In this document: piece after piece, positions 1 through 12,800 of the stretch
Position numbering within the stretch: the first letter of the stretch is position 1
How the letters are laid out: every line of letters starts with the position of its first letter
NCBI GenBank assembly: GCA_958295665.1
Contig: OY282558.1
Coordinates: forward strand, 29,657,045-29,721,044
Source: Tipula vernalis
Taxonomy: Eukaryota; Arthropoda; Insecta; Diptera; Tipulidae
Direction of reading: 5' to 3'
DNA length: 64,000 nt
Translations under genes and position numbers: made by a program
The notes under the pieces: model-generated
The model's input: the letters and a program-made list of their open reading frames with translations, nothing else
What the model was told of the DNA's origin: nothing
Database searches by the model: none

Positions 1-943
1 ATTTAGAAGAGCTTTGAAAAGAGAACGAAATTGTGAACCTAATATTTGCAGCATGCTGTATCAACAAAACAATTGTAAGTATTAACTGTGGTAACATATT
101 TCTTATTCTGGCCCTTGGTACGAGTATATTGTATAAGAAAATGTGGATATTTTTAACGCATCAAAAATCGAACAACAACTTGTAGTTTCATCAACTGAAC
201 GTCAATAACTTACATAGTAAGATACTTACAATATTTTGTCCAATTAAAATAATTTAAAAAACTTTAATTTTAAATGTTTCTTTAAATTATAATTTTATTT
301 AATTCAAATAATTATAAAATCTACTATTTACAATTCAATTACGATCCAACTTAAATATAATTAAAGTATAAAAATTATTATATTTAATTATTTTAATACA
401 TAAAATTTAACTTAACCAATTATACAATAATATAAAAATGAATTTTTTTTTAAATTATATAATTATTAACAATAACTATAATTTCTAAAACTTAATTATA
501 AAAATACTTTTTCGCGAAATCTATAATACGTAAGTACATATAATATAGGAAATTTAATTAAGGCAACTTATAAAAATTTAAGGAAAATATCACTAATTTA
601 TCAAAATAAAATGTTCCGTCGAGCAATATCACACAAAGAAAAAAAAAAATCAAATTCTCAACTAATTTATAATTAAGATTACACTTGCACAGCTAGACAG
701 ACAAAAATTTGGCACTATGTGCTCATGATTTTTTTATACAAAATTTACGTCACATACAACAAAAATAAGAATTCTTTAAAGAGGAAGCACTTATAAATAA
801 TTGATTAATTGTAATTAAAATGTAATCCCATAATGAAGACGTTTTATGATTAATTAGCATTAATTTGTACTTGCCGATTTTTGTACCCAGTACGTGATTT
901 ACATAATATACATATACCTAAATGTTCGTTGGTTTTCAATTTT
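1..943 (-). other. bowl: bowl 3' UTR and downstream flank
   Basis: This AT-rich stretch lies immediately 3' of the bowl stop codon on the minus strand. No gene is visible in it on either strand. A minus-strand AATAAA, read as TTTATT at 294-299, is the clearest polyadenylation signal I see and would give a 3' UTR of about 0.65 kb. Other weaker signals are possible, so the transcript end is a guess. The UTR assignment follows only from position. Confidence 0.45.
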
Positions 944-2201
944 TTATCTCCTCATAATGTCTTCGATTGAGAATCCGGTTGGTTTCTTAGGAGGTTGCTG
1001 TTGAGGTGCAGCGGCTGATGGTAGCTGCATGTTTGCTTTTGAATTTGATGATCCAGTAAGCGAGGTGGATGAATTAGATGATGAAGGGACTAAAGTCGAT
1101 GGTGGACCTTGTGATATTTGATTAATGCTGGATGTGGAATTTGTGGGTAGTTGCAAGATACCTGGCGGTGGTATCGGCTGGTGTAAAGCTAGCGGTTCTA
1201 ATGTATCAGGTGGTATGATAGGTGGTAATATTAATTCGTCGGGCGGTTTTATTAAATGATGGGTTCGTGCAAAACCACCTAAATGATGTGCATATCTGCC
1301 TATTAGCGGATGTGGTTCTCCATCTAGTCCAATGTGTCGTTTTCGTATAGGCATTGCACCCAAAAAGCTTGGTCCCGGTTCTAATATTCCACTTGTTATT
1401 GTAGACGGTGGACAAGTCGATGTACCAGGATTTTTATGATGCAAATCTCTTCTCACATGCAGCATTGGTACAAATGTTTCGGCATTTGATGCAGCGGAAG
1501 ATGTTCCCGAAGACGTTGGCAACATTGGCGGTGGTATATGATTCAAATGATGTTTATTTGCTGCAAGTGCTGACATCGATCGATAAAAGTCATACTTCTC
1601 GTGAGATGGTCTCATTGTATAAGGACTTTGCGCTCCAGAACCTTGATGGTGACAATGCGTTATGCCAATTGTATCCTTATACATCTCCTGCACCGGTCGA
1701 TGATGTTCCTCTTCTTCTTCATCATCTTCGATTTCAGGCTCTAGAGTATCATCATGCCTCAACGAAAACAATGGCGGTTTTTCAATAACATTGGAAGGTG
1801 CAGGTGGCGATCGAACTCGTCGAACTGGCGAATGATCTGGTGAATCTACTTCAAGCACAGAATCTTCATCTCCACTCAATATATTTTGCCGATCATCTTC
1901 ACCAACATCTAACACTTCGGCGGGTACATCTCCAACAGCATGTGTTAGAGTGTGACGCCTCAAATCACAATTGCGTCTAAATACTTTGCCACATGATGTG
2001 CACTCATATGGCTTGTGGTCTGTATGCGTAAGTAGATGCGTTTTTAGATTAGAACGTTGATTAAAACTTCGACTGCAAACGGGACACTTGTGTGGCGATT
2101 CTTCCATATGGAGTATTTTGTGGACGGCCAGCGTACGCGACTGGCAAAATCCTTTGCCACATTCTGTACATTTGAATGGTTTCTCCTTGGAATGAATGTA
2201 T
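944..2201 (-). CDS. bowl: bowl coding exon 2: zinc fingers 3-5 and C-terminal domain
   Basis: This is the last coding exon of an odd-skipped family transcription factor. It starts after a minus-strand acceptor (TTTCAG, CAG at 2204-2202), supplies the last base of a split Arg codon, and ends at TAA (946-944). It encodes residues 284-702. Zinc finger 2 finishes with Tyr-Ile-His. Fingers 3, 4 and 5 span 293-315, 321-343 and 349-371, all with intact C2H2 ligands and TGEKP-like linkers. The tail is low-complexity, with an acidic run at about 438-449 and Pro/Ser/His-rich stretches. It ends in an eh1-like motif, FSIEDIM (694-700), the type by which Odd-family proteins recruit Groucho. The five-finger count and the 702-residue length fit Bowl better than Odd (four fingers) or Drm (two). 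In Drosophila, Bowl acts in leg-joint, hindgut and eye patterning and is opposed by Lines. Function here is inferred from homology. Confidence 0.93.
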
Positions 2202-2204
2202 CTG

Positions 2205-5200
2205 AAACAAAAGAATAAAATAATACGTTAATAAATGTTGATTAATAGTAAGCACAACAAAGTACGATGCCGCTTAATGGTAGTATACGGTACTGATATC
2301 ATTCTTATGTTTTTATATATATATTCCAGTACCATTATCAGAGAAAAAATATCTTATCAAAGACAAAAATCTTTAAAATTCTTGTAACTAAGAAACTTAA
2401 AAAATGTCACCTTATTTACTTCTTCGTCGCTTATTCCCCCACCGTCTTCGTTACAAAGATAATTTATTGAACTTTTAATAAAAAACGACAACAACAATTT
2501 TTTTTTTTTTTTTAATTAATGGTAAAGCGGGAACGCAAGAAACTTTAGAAAAGAAAACGAACGAGAAACCAAAGCTTTGTTTTGATATCCTCGAAAATAT
2601 AAACGCGCATATACAGCGCGACACAAGAAACATATTATCTTAAAATTAGATTGACTGATTAATGGAATTTTTATGTTAATTAATTCGTATTTAACTTATT
2701 TATTTATTTATTTTAATTAATGTATATTCCTTGTATTGAGTCGCGTATTTTGTGTGAAATTTAAATTAAATATTTGGAACACTTGTTATTCGCATATCAT
2801 TATTTTTGCTTCTGCGAATATTCTCCTCCGTTTGTTTACCTTTAGGTATAATATAACAATTAATAATCTAACCGGTTGTCGAAATAAATACAAGTAGAAT
2901 ATTTTGTAACGTGGTGTATAAATCGATCAGTAACATTTTTTTTATGATCCCCATCCATAATAATATACGAGTATGTATATCAAATAAGTCGCGCAGTATT
3001 TTCATTTCTTTTCGGTGTCGTTAAATAAAAAAAATTTAAAAGATAATTAAAAGATTTGAAAGATTTAAAATAAAATAAAATATAAGACTTTAATTAACTC
3101 GATTGCAATTAATAATAATCTGACGGAGGAAATTTAATGTTATTTGATAATTTAATTAATGAGCTCCTCGTTATAAAGTAACAACAATTTATGAAGAAAT
3201 ATCGATAAAATAAATTTTTTAGGGTTAAGTTCTTTTGATGAATATCCGTTTCTTGATATAAATGTAAGGGAAAATAGTTTGTTTATAAAACCACGTTTTG
3301 ATAAGTAAATGCTAAAAAACACAAGATTTGACCATTTTAAGTTTACCAAACTACCCTATTTGTAGGGTGTGTAATCGTTTACCACACGTTGCTTATTTAT
3401 AAGTATTCGAGGGTTTTGCTTATTAAGGTGTTTAGCAGATCTTTAAGGAAATAAACTCGTAAAATTCTGTCACATTTGTTACTGATTCTAATTTCCGAAA
3501 AGGTTATTAAATTGCTAATTATGTATTGGAAATGTTTTTGTAAGGTCTAATAGAATAATTTCAAATGGTTTTCGAAAAGGAAATTAAGTTTGTGCTTACA
3601 AAATATTTAATTAACTACAACATGCATCGACAGAGATTAAAATAATCGCAGAAACTCCAGACATTTTGATTAGATAAAATTATTTTGAAACCTATATAAT
3701 TATATCGTGTCGTTCGTGTTGCTCACAAAGTCAAGTTTAATTAGTATTCATAAATCATCATAAGATTTTATTTTTTCTGTGATATTCATCCTTTTGTTCT
3801 TCTCAGTCATATACATAAATATTAAAAGGCGACAGTAAACTTATGATCTACGTTACTGCTTTTCTTCCTAACTTGAGTAAATATATATGTCTTTTACTTT
3901 GATTTTGAATTTTTATTCAACTTTTACATATTATCATTATTACGATTATAGTTATTATAGTTTAGCAAAGTTTTCTTTTGTACACTTTTAAGATATTGTG
4001 GCATGTATACGCGCGCACACAAGAAACGAATATAAAAAATTAAAAACCAACATAAACTAATTTACCATGAATTTTTTTTTTTGCTTTGCCGTGCTCTTTT
4101 TCTGTCTGTCTACATAGGTACGAGTATTATAGGTATAGAGTATGTCTTTCCTGTGGTCGCGAGGAATCATGAAAAAATTTTATAATTTTTCTTCATGGTT
4201 TAATTTTTCTGTTGTTTGCGGTTTGAATATGTTCCAAACAAAAAAAAACAAAAAATTTGGTTAAGTTTTATTTAGATTATGGCTGGCGGGAAAATTATAC
4301 AAAACTTTCTCACTACAGTACACACGAGTAAGAAATTTATTCAACTTTTTGAGATGTTATACTTAAACGGTTACAAGACGGCAAACAACAGAAACGCAAT
4401 AAAAAAAATATTAATTAAAAAAAAAAAAAAAACTTTACAATTTTTTCGCTTTACGTCTTTAAAATGCATGCAAAATTTTTTTTTATTGTTTTTTTTATAG
4501 TTGGTTAAATTAATTATAATGTTAGTACATTTTCCTCCTAAGATGTACGAGCGGTATACAAAAGATTTAAATTACAAAAAATAAGAGTAGACGAGGAAAC
4601 TGAAATACGAATGTGCGGCTTGTACTCAGTATAAATATATATACATAACAGTGTAGAAGATCTTGAAATGGAAATAAAATAATTCGTTTGTTGCTGTTGT
4701 ATTGTACTGTAGAAAATTAATTTTCTTTAACTTTATTTTGTTCAATTTTAATTAGCTATGATGATTTGAAGTTCAATAAACGAGTGCGCATGAGCGAAGA
4801 GTTTGATAAACTTTAACTTTTCAAATGAATTGTTTTAGAATAAGTAATCAAATGGTTATGAAATTATTTAGTTTGGTTGATCAAACCCTTGTTTGATTAG
4901 GTTTTATTTAATAGTTTTTCAAAATATTTTCTATAAAAATGGTACTTTATTAATACTGCCACAGACTAAAAGCGATTATATCTATTAATTTTTCAATGAA
5001 AAGCCTCTTTATTGTTACAGTAAATATTTTTGCAATACTACGGAAACTTTCATATAAAAATTCTATAAGCAAAAATTTGAATTCGTCTTCTCAGATCAAA
5101 ATAAAAAGTGCTTCTATAAAATTTAAGTTTAAAGTTTTAGATTATAAGTTAAAAATTGTCAAACGAAAGTTCTAAATCCTAAACCATAAATTTAAGAAGT

Positions 5201-5234
5201 TCAGTGAAACTGACAACCAAATGTTCAAAAAGAA
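2205..5234. other. intronic AT-rich stretch, no gene seen
   Basis: This is simple-sequence-rich intron DNA with many A and T runs. The reading frames present, for example near 3.2 and 4.3 kb, are short, AT-driven and unlike any family I know. No inverted-repeat element boundary was found here. Confidence 0.6.
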
Positions 5235-6814
5235 CAGTGGCGTAACTAGGTACTCGCAGTACCCGCAGGGTATGGCCCACGGTTGTTGGGGAGAGGGACC
5301 ACGAAATTTCCTTTATTAGTTCAAATTTAAGATTAGATAGCTCAGATTAAGCTTAAAGTGTAAATTTGCAGAACGGTACATTTCTTGGAAATTTTTAAGA
5401 AAAGGCGGTGGTCTAATTATTAGAAAAGTTAGAAATCGTTCCTGCTGCTATTAAATATTTTATTAAGAAAGAAGCTCAACCATTTCTTCTCGGTTCTGAC
5501 TAGATAGAAATTAAACTGCCTATATGTTCTGACCGATATGTAGATTTAGAAGAAAATTAGCTAAACTCTGTATTATACCTTTTGCGTAACTACAAGTTTA
5601 CCCCTTTTTCATTTATCAAAATTAAACCTATTACAAATCAAATTGAGCCTTTATCCAACCTTTTATAAATCAAGTTTTGATTAGAAAAGGTTGAATTTGA
5701 TTTACCAACAGATAAAATTTATTTTGCAAAAGGTTAAATTTGATTTGAAAAACTAGAAAAATTGTTTTCCTCACTTGAGCCAAAGCAGTCAGTCTCTATA
5801 ATCAATTAGCGTTCGTTCGACTTATAGTTTCTCATTTAGCGGTTCTTTTGATTACCAGTAAACGGTAAATAAAAATGAAATTTACAGGTTTATTTTCAAA
5901 AACTATTTTAAATATAAGGAAAATCCAAATTCCAACTTAATTTTGCATCTAGTGATAGTGTTTTTTTTTTGGTTGTGTTTGGTAGGGTTTTCCTGATTTT
6001 GGAAATTCTCGCTTCCCAATTTCATATTCGCTTGTCTCATCTTTTGATCACTTTCTAAAATTTCTCAAGATTTTTGGAGTTTATTATGGAGTGATTTCGG
6101 TGTTACGAAATAGTCAGGTTATTCGAGATTTTCGAGATTATTCGAGTATGTCTGATTTTGTAGTAGGGTGTATTTGATAGTTCGATGTTATTCAAGAATT
6201 CTAGAGCCTATTCGAAGAATATGATTCTTTGATATTTAAAAAATTCCCGATAAAGTCCGAGGGTTCTGTTCTTATTGCATATCGTTTTGTTGAGCTTATA
6301 GTCTTAGCTTGGTTAGTATTAGTAGCATTAAATTACTTGACAAATAATTCCATATTTACACAATTGGTCAATTGATTTGGTTAGTTTGGGAGCTAATAAG
6401 CTATTTAAGAGCTTTAGAGCTCATTAAGAGCTATATATTTATAGAGCTTTAGAGAAAGCGGAAAAACTGAATTGTTCGAGATCGAGATGAATAGAGATTA
6501 TTTCGCGCAGTTTATTCTAGATTTCTTAAGTTTTTCGACATTTCAAGGATTATTCGAGATTTTTAAAGATTTACGAATTTATTCGAATTTTGTAAGGCAA
6601 TTTTCTGCGCTTAGCTTTGAGTTGTAATAACTTGTACAGTTATACACATATAAATCTAGATGGTGATATTTGAAAGATCTTCGTGAGATTATGCCAATGT
6701 TTTCATATTTCTCCGATTTCCTGTTTATTCGAAATTATTCAAGAACGTCCAGGTTATTTACGCTGTACATGGCAGTGATTAGCACTTATAGGATTTCCAT
6801 TGGTTTTACTTACT

Positions 6815-7010
6815 TACGGATAATCGATATTTGAGAACTTTCTAGAATATTTAAGATACTTTGAAAATTCGACATTCTTGAGATTATTTCGAAATTCTTG
6901 ATATTTTTCAAATTATATTCGAAATTTATGACGCTTTATCGATATATTTAGCACTCATCAGAGCATAGAGTTGCAAGATGTTTCGTTTTATTTGAGGCCA
7001 TTCAAATGAA
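6815..7010 (+). repeat. dispersed repeat, copy 1
   Basis: This block of about 200 bp contains TTACGGATAATCGATATTTG, a run of TTCGACATT and TTATTTCGAAATTCTTGAT words, and AGAGTTGCAAGATGTTTCGT. It recurs at about 8225-8415 in the same hAT-like element, and in a more diverged form at about 46190-46375. Confidence 0.8.
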
Positions 7011-7199
7011 TCACGTTCTGTTTCATCTAGTGTTTTCACCTTTCAATATGTCCACAAAATTAAATCTGAGTAAACCAATTGGTTTTCTTACAAATGTGAC
7101 ACTCGAAAATGGAAACCCATTTTGGATGAAGGATATTTACATCGAGAATAAATATTATGAATTTTTTCCAAAAAAAATACCCTTTTTAATATCGAATTA

Positions 7200-8200
7200 C
7201 TGAATAAAATGATTTCAATTGAAAAGCTTCGATAAGTGAAAGCTCTTAAAACTAATAGTTCTTGACATTTCTTGCAAATACATGATTTATGCTCATAAAA
7301 CATTTTTACGAAAAACAGAATTTCTGGAAAGGCACAAAAATCACCGAGAAAGTATAAATAAATTATCAAGCTTAAAGCTCATTGAAATCAAATACTCCAA
7401 ATTAATTCCAAAATACCACCTTCTTTTATAATATAAAATTTGAAAGTCAAATGGTTTGGTTGGAAAAGCTCTTAATAGTTAACATTGAGCACAAAAAGTG
7501 AAGAGAAATTTTTTAAACCTAAAGCTTTTGACAATTTTTTCAAATACATAATTTAAGCTTATCAAATATTTGATTAAAAACCTGAAATTATTAAAAAGCT
7601 CAAAAATGTTAAGTTCAAACCCAAAAATTATGAATTAATTATCAAGCTTAAAGCTCATTTGAAACAAATATTCTGAATTTATCGCAAAATTCCGCCGCCC
7701 TTTTCAATACCAAATCCTAGTAAAATGATTTGATTCAAAAAAAGCTTATATTACGATACCAAGTTTCCTAGTAAAATGGTTTGATTTTACTAAAAGCTCT
7801 TGATAGTTTACATTGAGAACAAATATACAAAATTGTCCCTAAATTCCGTTACCCTTTATAAAATCGAATTCGTCAGTAAAATGGATTGGTTTAGAAAACT
7901 TTTCTAATTGAAAGCTCTTAAAACCTCTTTAAGTTCACACCCAAAAGGTTTAAAGTAATTATCAAGTTTAAAACTCATTGAACATAAACATTCTAAATTA
8001 TCCTAAAATACCACATTCCTTTATATCAAATTTTAGAGTTAAACGGTTTGGTTTGAAAACCTATAAAAACTAAAAGCTTTTGTTTAAAAAGCTGTTTGGT
8101 TAAAACATTTTAGCAAAAAACCTAAAAGTATGTTAAACCCAAAGTTGATTAAATTAATTATCAAATTTAAAACTAACTGACAATTTTTTCCCAAATACAT
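7200..8200. repeat. degenerate internal repeats of the hAT-like element
   Basis: Words such as AAAATGGTTTGRTTT, GAAAAGCTCTTAATAG and AATTATCAAGCTTAAAGCTC recur here. Copies start near 7207, 7447, 7723, 7773, 7877 and 8038. Spacing is irregular, about 50 to 280 bp, so this is an old, eroded tandem structure rather than a clean satellite. Confidence 0.6.
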
Positions 8201-8224
8201 ATTTGATGCTTATACAATTTTTTA

Positions 8225-8415
8225 ACAAAACTTACGGATAATTCAATATTTGAGAACATTCAAGAATATTCAAGATACTTGGAAAATTCGACATTTTTCA
8301 GGTTATATAGAAATTCTTCATATTTTTCAAATTATATTCGAAATTTGTGATGCTTTATCGATATATTTAGGAATCGTCAAAGCATTGAGTTGCAAGATGT
8401 TTCGTGCCATTTACT
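8225..8415 (+). repeat. dispersed repeat, copy 2
   Basis: This is a direct copy of the block at 6815-7010, with small differences. Shared landmarks are TTACGGATAAT, GAAAATTCGACATT, TTTTTCAAATTATATTCGAA and GAGTTGCAAGATGTTTCGT. It lies just inside the right end of the hAT-like element. Confidence 0.8.
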
Positions 8416-9019
8416 CTCAAAATCAGATACATTTAATTAATACCAGACTATACAATAGGAAAAAATAAGTTTTTCACTAAAAGCTTTGCTTGTTCATAGA
8501 TACAAGTAGCATTTTTAGGGCCCCAAAAAAATGTTGCGGGGCAGGAGGGGCCCGAAATTTGTAGTTACGCTACTGAGAATGAACGAATTTATATTTTAAT
8601 AATTAGTTTGGACCTAGCAATTTTAAGTTTTAATTCAAAATTTTAATATTTAGTGACAGTTCAGCAATTTATTTTTCCAATTTAAATTAAATTGAATTTC
8701 AGATTGTTTTAGGCAAAATAGGGCAAATTACCAAAAAAACTTATCACTGGTATCAGGATACTCGTTAAAATTATCACTAAAATTAGACGTAAACCAAGGT
8801 TAAATTAAAGCCATAGTTTAAGGTCAAAACTCATCATAATTCATTTAGTAAATTTATATTTGCAATATAATTGTTAAATTAAAAATAATTTAGTTTTGTT
8901 ATCGTTCTGATTTTAAAGTTGAAAGTCGACTTGATCCTCCAATTGAGCTTAACACTTAAAAGAATAAATAATATTCTAGACAGACTGTGGTTTAATAAAT
9001 CCGAAGCTAGATGCTTTAA

Positions 9020-9732
9020 GGGCCGATTGTATGAACACCGCTAAACAAAAAAAAATCTAAAGTAATGATAAATCATTACTCGCAGAATTTATTTTTCGTC
9101 AATTGTATGTACGATATTAAACAAAACTCTATCCTCTCTTTTATTGCAGTTTTATAGCAGTTTTTTTAATTACAATACTTTTTATTGATGTGATAGATTT
9201 GTTTATATTATATGAGTGAATATTTTCGCCAAATATATAACCGCTTTAATTTGAATCCTCTGGTCTACAGCAGCTTTTTGTGTTATTGTAACACTTTTTT
9301 ATTTGACGGATGTTTCAGTAGATTGATACAATCAAAGATAGTCTGTGATTTAATAAAGTAAATAAATTATTCTTTGTCGGACTCCGATATTTTAGAAAGA
9401 AGGGATTTAGATTTTTTGTTTGATAACCGACGTCCAAAAATTTATAAAGATTGCAATAAACCTCTAAAATTGTATTCTAATGAGGAATTTCGAAAACCAA
9501 TCTTGTTGACTCTATTTGTGTTTATTTTACTTTTATTAAAGACATTTTTGAAACGGCAAAAATAAACCAAAATTAAATATTTTACTCTCTGATTCAGTCA
9601 CCAAAAAGAGGTGATAAAACAGCTGGTAAAAAAAAAACCATCGATTAATTTTCCTAATTAGCGTCTTTCGTACAATGCAAAGTACGATGAATCAGACGAT
9701 TAATCATCTATCCTCATTCATAGAATCGGGCC
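9020..9732 (+). mobile_element. PIF/Harbinger-like non-autonomous element (713 bp)
   Basis: The element starts GGGCCGATTGTATGAAC and ends with its near-exact inversion (GTTCATAGAATCGGGCC-like). On each side is the trinucleotide TAA (9017-9019 and 9733-9735). A 3-bp TWA target duplication is diagnostic of PIF/Harbinger. The interior keeps a remnant of a Harbinger-type transposase N-terminus (see 9374-9565), which supports the class independently. Confidence 0.75.
9374..9565 (+). pseudogene. N-terminal remnant of a Harbinger-type transposase
   Basis: This 63-codon frame contains a motif of the form LDFLFDNRRPKIYKD followed by a Leu-Tyr-x4-Phe segment (residues about 12-40). It resembles the start of insect HARBI1-like transposases, where an Arg-rich R-x-x-Y-x-D/R segment precedes an 'EF..R/K' motif. 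After residue 42 it runs into a hydrophobic and then basic tail unlike the family, so the frame is truncated. The whole DDE nuclease domain is missing. It sits inside an element with PIF/Harbinger TAA duplications, which strengthens the assignment. It is not expected to make a working protein. Confidence 0.55.
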
Positions 9733-9840
9733 TAAGTATTATATGCAAAAACAAAGTGATTAGCTTAAATCGAGGTTGACACACTGCGAATAATCTCGAA
9801 AAATTCTCTAAATCGGTTTTATTAAATCGCAGTCTGTCTA

Positions 9841-12800
9841 GGGTATAACGTGAATTAAATTTATTGTAATAAACGTTTTAAAAAAAAATAAGTAAAGGTG
9901 TACACATACAACAATAGTAATTACATCTGTTATCAATCATATACTCGACTCGTATGTATATAAAATAAATAAATTATTTTAATTCAAATTCTCAGCTTGA
10001 AAATGATCAAAACGTTAAAATGCAATTACTTACAAATAAAATTTTATATAATAATAAAGCATTAATTTCAAGAGTCATGGAGCCTCCTCGCGTTTTATAA
10101 ATCATCGAACTTGAAAATAAGCATTGTATGTGTAAAGATAAATCCAACTGTTTTAATTTATTTTTTGTAATTATAAATTTGTATTTTTATTTTAATTGAT
10201 TTGATTCAGTTTTGAAATTGACATATAGTTGATGATCTTGTTATTATATTGATAGAACTCTCTTGATATTGAAACTGGGTGATTTATAGAATAAAAGCCC
10301 ATTTCATTTTTTTAATCACCCGTTAATAACTTTTCAAAGTTATTTCAGGGACAAGTCACGATGGTATTTTTAATATTTTTTTTATTTTATAAAATATATA
10401 AAAAAAAACTCTATAATAATACGCGGCTGATGATGATGATGATGATGTTGATAAAATCAAAGGAACAGAGAACAAGTTAAAGTCAACTTAATGCTGGATA
10501 TATGTATAAGAAAAAAATAAGATAAATTATTTTTTCTGTTCTCTCTTATAACTAAAATATAAAATTATGAATGATAAAATCAATCTTATAGTCTATTTAA
10601 AACATAAAACTTAAAAAGGAGATCCATTAATTATTTTTGATTTAACCAATATTGGTAAGCGTGTATATACATATGATTGACGTCAACTATGCGATCGCGA
10701 AATATCCGTTAGATAATCTCGAGTATAATAAAAAAAAAAAAACTTCTTGTGTAATAATTCGATTGCAATGCGATAGACAGTTATTTGATATATAGTATTA
10801 AGTGAATGCCCGATCAGTGCGTCTAAAACGCTTTTTATTGGTCATTTACTTATATTCAAAACGCCTTAATTAATTTAAATATTTTTTGTAGTCAGAAGCA
10901 AAAATTAAATATAGACGTGAATATTAATTAAGCAAAAAAAAAAAAAAAAAATCTAAAATTTTATTCAATTTAGCGTTTTGAATAAATTAACGTCTCGCGC
11001 GTACACAACAAAAACCGTCGTGCATTATTCTTTTAATTTATTTTAAATTAATTAAATTTATAAACGAAACATTCTGTATATTTAAATAAATTTATAAAAC
11101 AAATAAAAAACAAAAAATTAATAATTTATTATTATTTTTATATAAAAGAAATAAAATGTTGATATTCAACTAACTGGAAATGACATTCGATTGGCTTCCT
11201 TCTTTCTTTTATTGAATAAGCAACTTGTATAGAGGTGTACATAAGAAAGATGATCACAACAACAAAATTATATTTAAACATTAATAAATTGTCTTCGACA
11301 TTTATATGTATTAATATGATCAATCGTATATGTGATCGTCATCTTGAATGCATTTTCTATAGAGATGGCGAAAAATTTGCATAAATCGTCGTCAACCCGT
11401 CATCTTCATCAAGATTATTATTAGTACACATTTATTTATTTTTATTTTTTTTTTTGCTTTATAAAGCAATTTCTGGCTACCTATTTTTGCTACTTCTTGG
11501 AATATTTATACTTATAATATTTTGTTGTTTTTTTTTAATTTATTTTTTTGTCTTGAGTATTATCTTTAAATATGCAAATAACCGCTTTTTTTGTTATAAT
11601 CGGCTTTGCGCTCATAAATAATTTTTTTTGTGCTGTCCTGTGTTTTCATATTTAAATTTTTGAAGGTGAAATTATTTGTTAAGTTTTTTATTATTTGAAA
11701 TAAGACAAAAAAAAAATATTATATATCGCTTTTTTGACATAAGTCTGTGGATGCAAATTTTGCCAAACAACTAAAAAAAAAACATTAAAAAATATTAACT
11801 GGAAACTTGTGAAATCCACGTCATTTATATGTTCATGACTTTTTAGGGTGTGTGTGCACACGCAGTTCTGAGACAGCTGGATAATAATTTGACAACTTAC
11901 ATATTGCGGTAGCTAACATTTGAATACTGTTGAGTGTGATTTAAATATACATACCATATACCTACATACATATTCCTTAATTTATTTTAAATTAATATCT
12001 TCGGTGCACGACGTTTGTTTGGAAGACTTGTTTGATGATTAATGAAATTTAGTAAACATATCTGTTCCAATCCCTAAAATAGGTAAGCTAGATAGATCAT
12101 TTCCTTGGTGTTTAAAATATAATCAAGAAAACTAAGTAACCAATTCTAAGCTATACGGGGGAAGGATCAAACAGCTGAAAACAAATGAAATTGCAAATAC
12201 TTAGCTCAGAGTTTTTGTCTCAGAGTCTGTAATCTCTTCTTTAAACAAATTTTCTGTTTATAATTCATTCACAAATCTTTATGAAGTTGTGGAAAATCCG
12301 AAATTGATCAAATACGTTTCGTGCTTTAAATTAATTATATTCCAAAACGATCAAAAAATAGATTAAAATGTTATATTGGAACCTAGCATAAAATCGAATA
12401 TAGTCGTTCCCAATACTTTAACCAAGTAAATATGCAAACCGTCGTTCAAACCGTCCTCCAATTTTCGAAATCATTAACATTTTACTCAATTTATAATCAA
12501 ATTATTTTTAAATTTATTATAATTCAAATTTATTCGATTTTCTTAAAATTATTGATGTTAAATACTGAAATTTCACAATATTTAAACTTTTTCAAACTGT
12601 CAATAGAATAGTTAATGCCTATTCTTTAAATAACAATTTAATAAAATTAACGCTAAAAAAATCTACGCGTGTGATACATAAATTATTTATTTACGAATTC
12701 TCAATTTGTTGTTAATTTGTTGCAGTCATAATTAATTTGTTAATCTTGTAAAAAGTTATTAGTCGATTTGGATTAGGTATGGTGTATAGAGTTTGACAGT

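Larger units (their letters stand above)
5235..8575. mobile_element. hAT-like non-autonomous element, 3.3 kb
   Basis: The element starts CAGTGGCGTAACTA and ends with the inverted form (reverse complement CAGTAGCGTAACTA). Just inside each end there is a G/C-rich stretch that contrasts with the AT-rich host. CAG-type termini of this kind are typical of hAT elements. The flanking octamers AAAAAGAA and AGAATGAA match at six of eight positions, so a decayed 8-bp target duplication is plausible but not proven. No transposase remains. The interior is made of degenerate repeats, including two copies of a block of about 200 bp (see separate entries) and irregular units containing AAAATGGTTTGRTTT and AAAGCTC. 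Confidence 0.7.
8979..9838. mobile_element. TA-flanked inverted-repeat element hosting a nested MITE
   Basis: The left end GACAGACTGTGGTTTAATAA is matched, inverted, by the right end (reverse complement GACAGACTGCGATTTAATAA). Both are bordered by TA (8977-8978 and 9839-9840). A TA dinucleotide border is typical of the Tc1/mariner group, so that class is likely for this small element. No transposase of its own is visible. The PIF/Harbinger-like element at 9020-9732 is inserted inside it, so this one is the older of the two. Confidence 0.65.

Noticed and set aside
1408..1788. Plus-strand reading frame of 126 codons
   Set aside because: It lies opposite bowl exon 2. The minus strand there has unmistakable zinc fingers and the plus frame has no family motif.
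2061..2255. Minus-strand 64-codon frame across the exon 2 acceptor
   Set aside because: It is in another frame from the zinc fingers and crosses the splice site.
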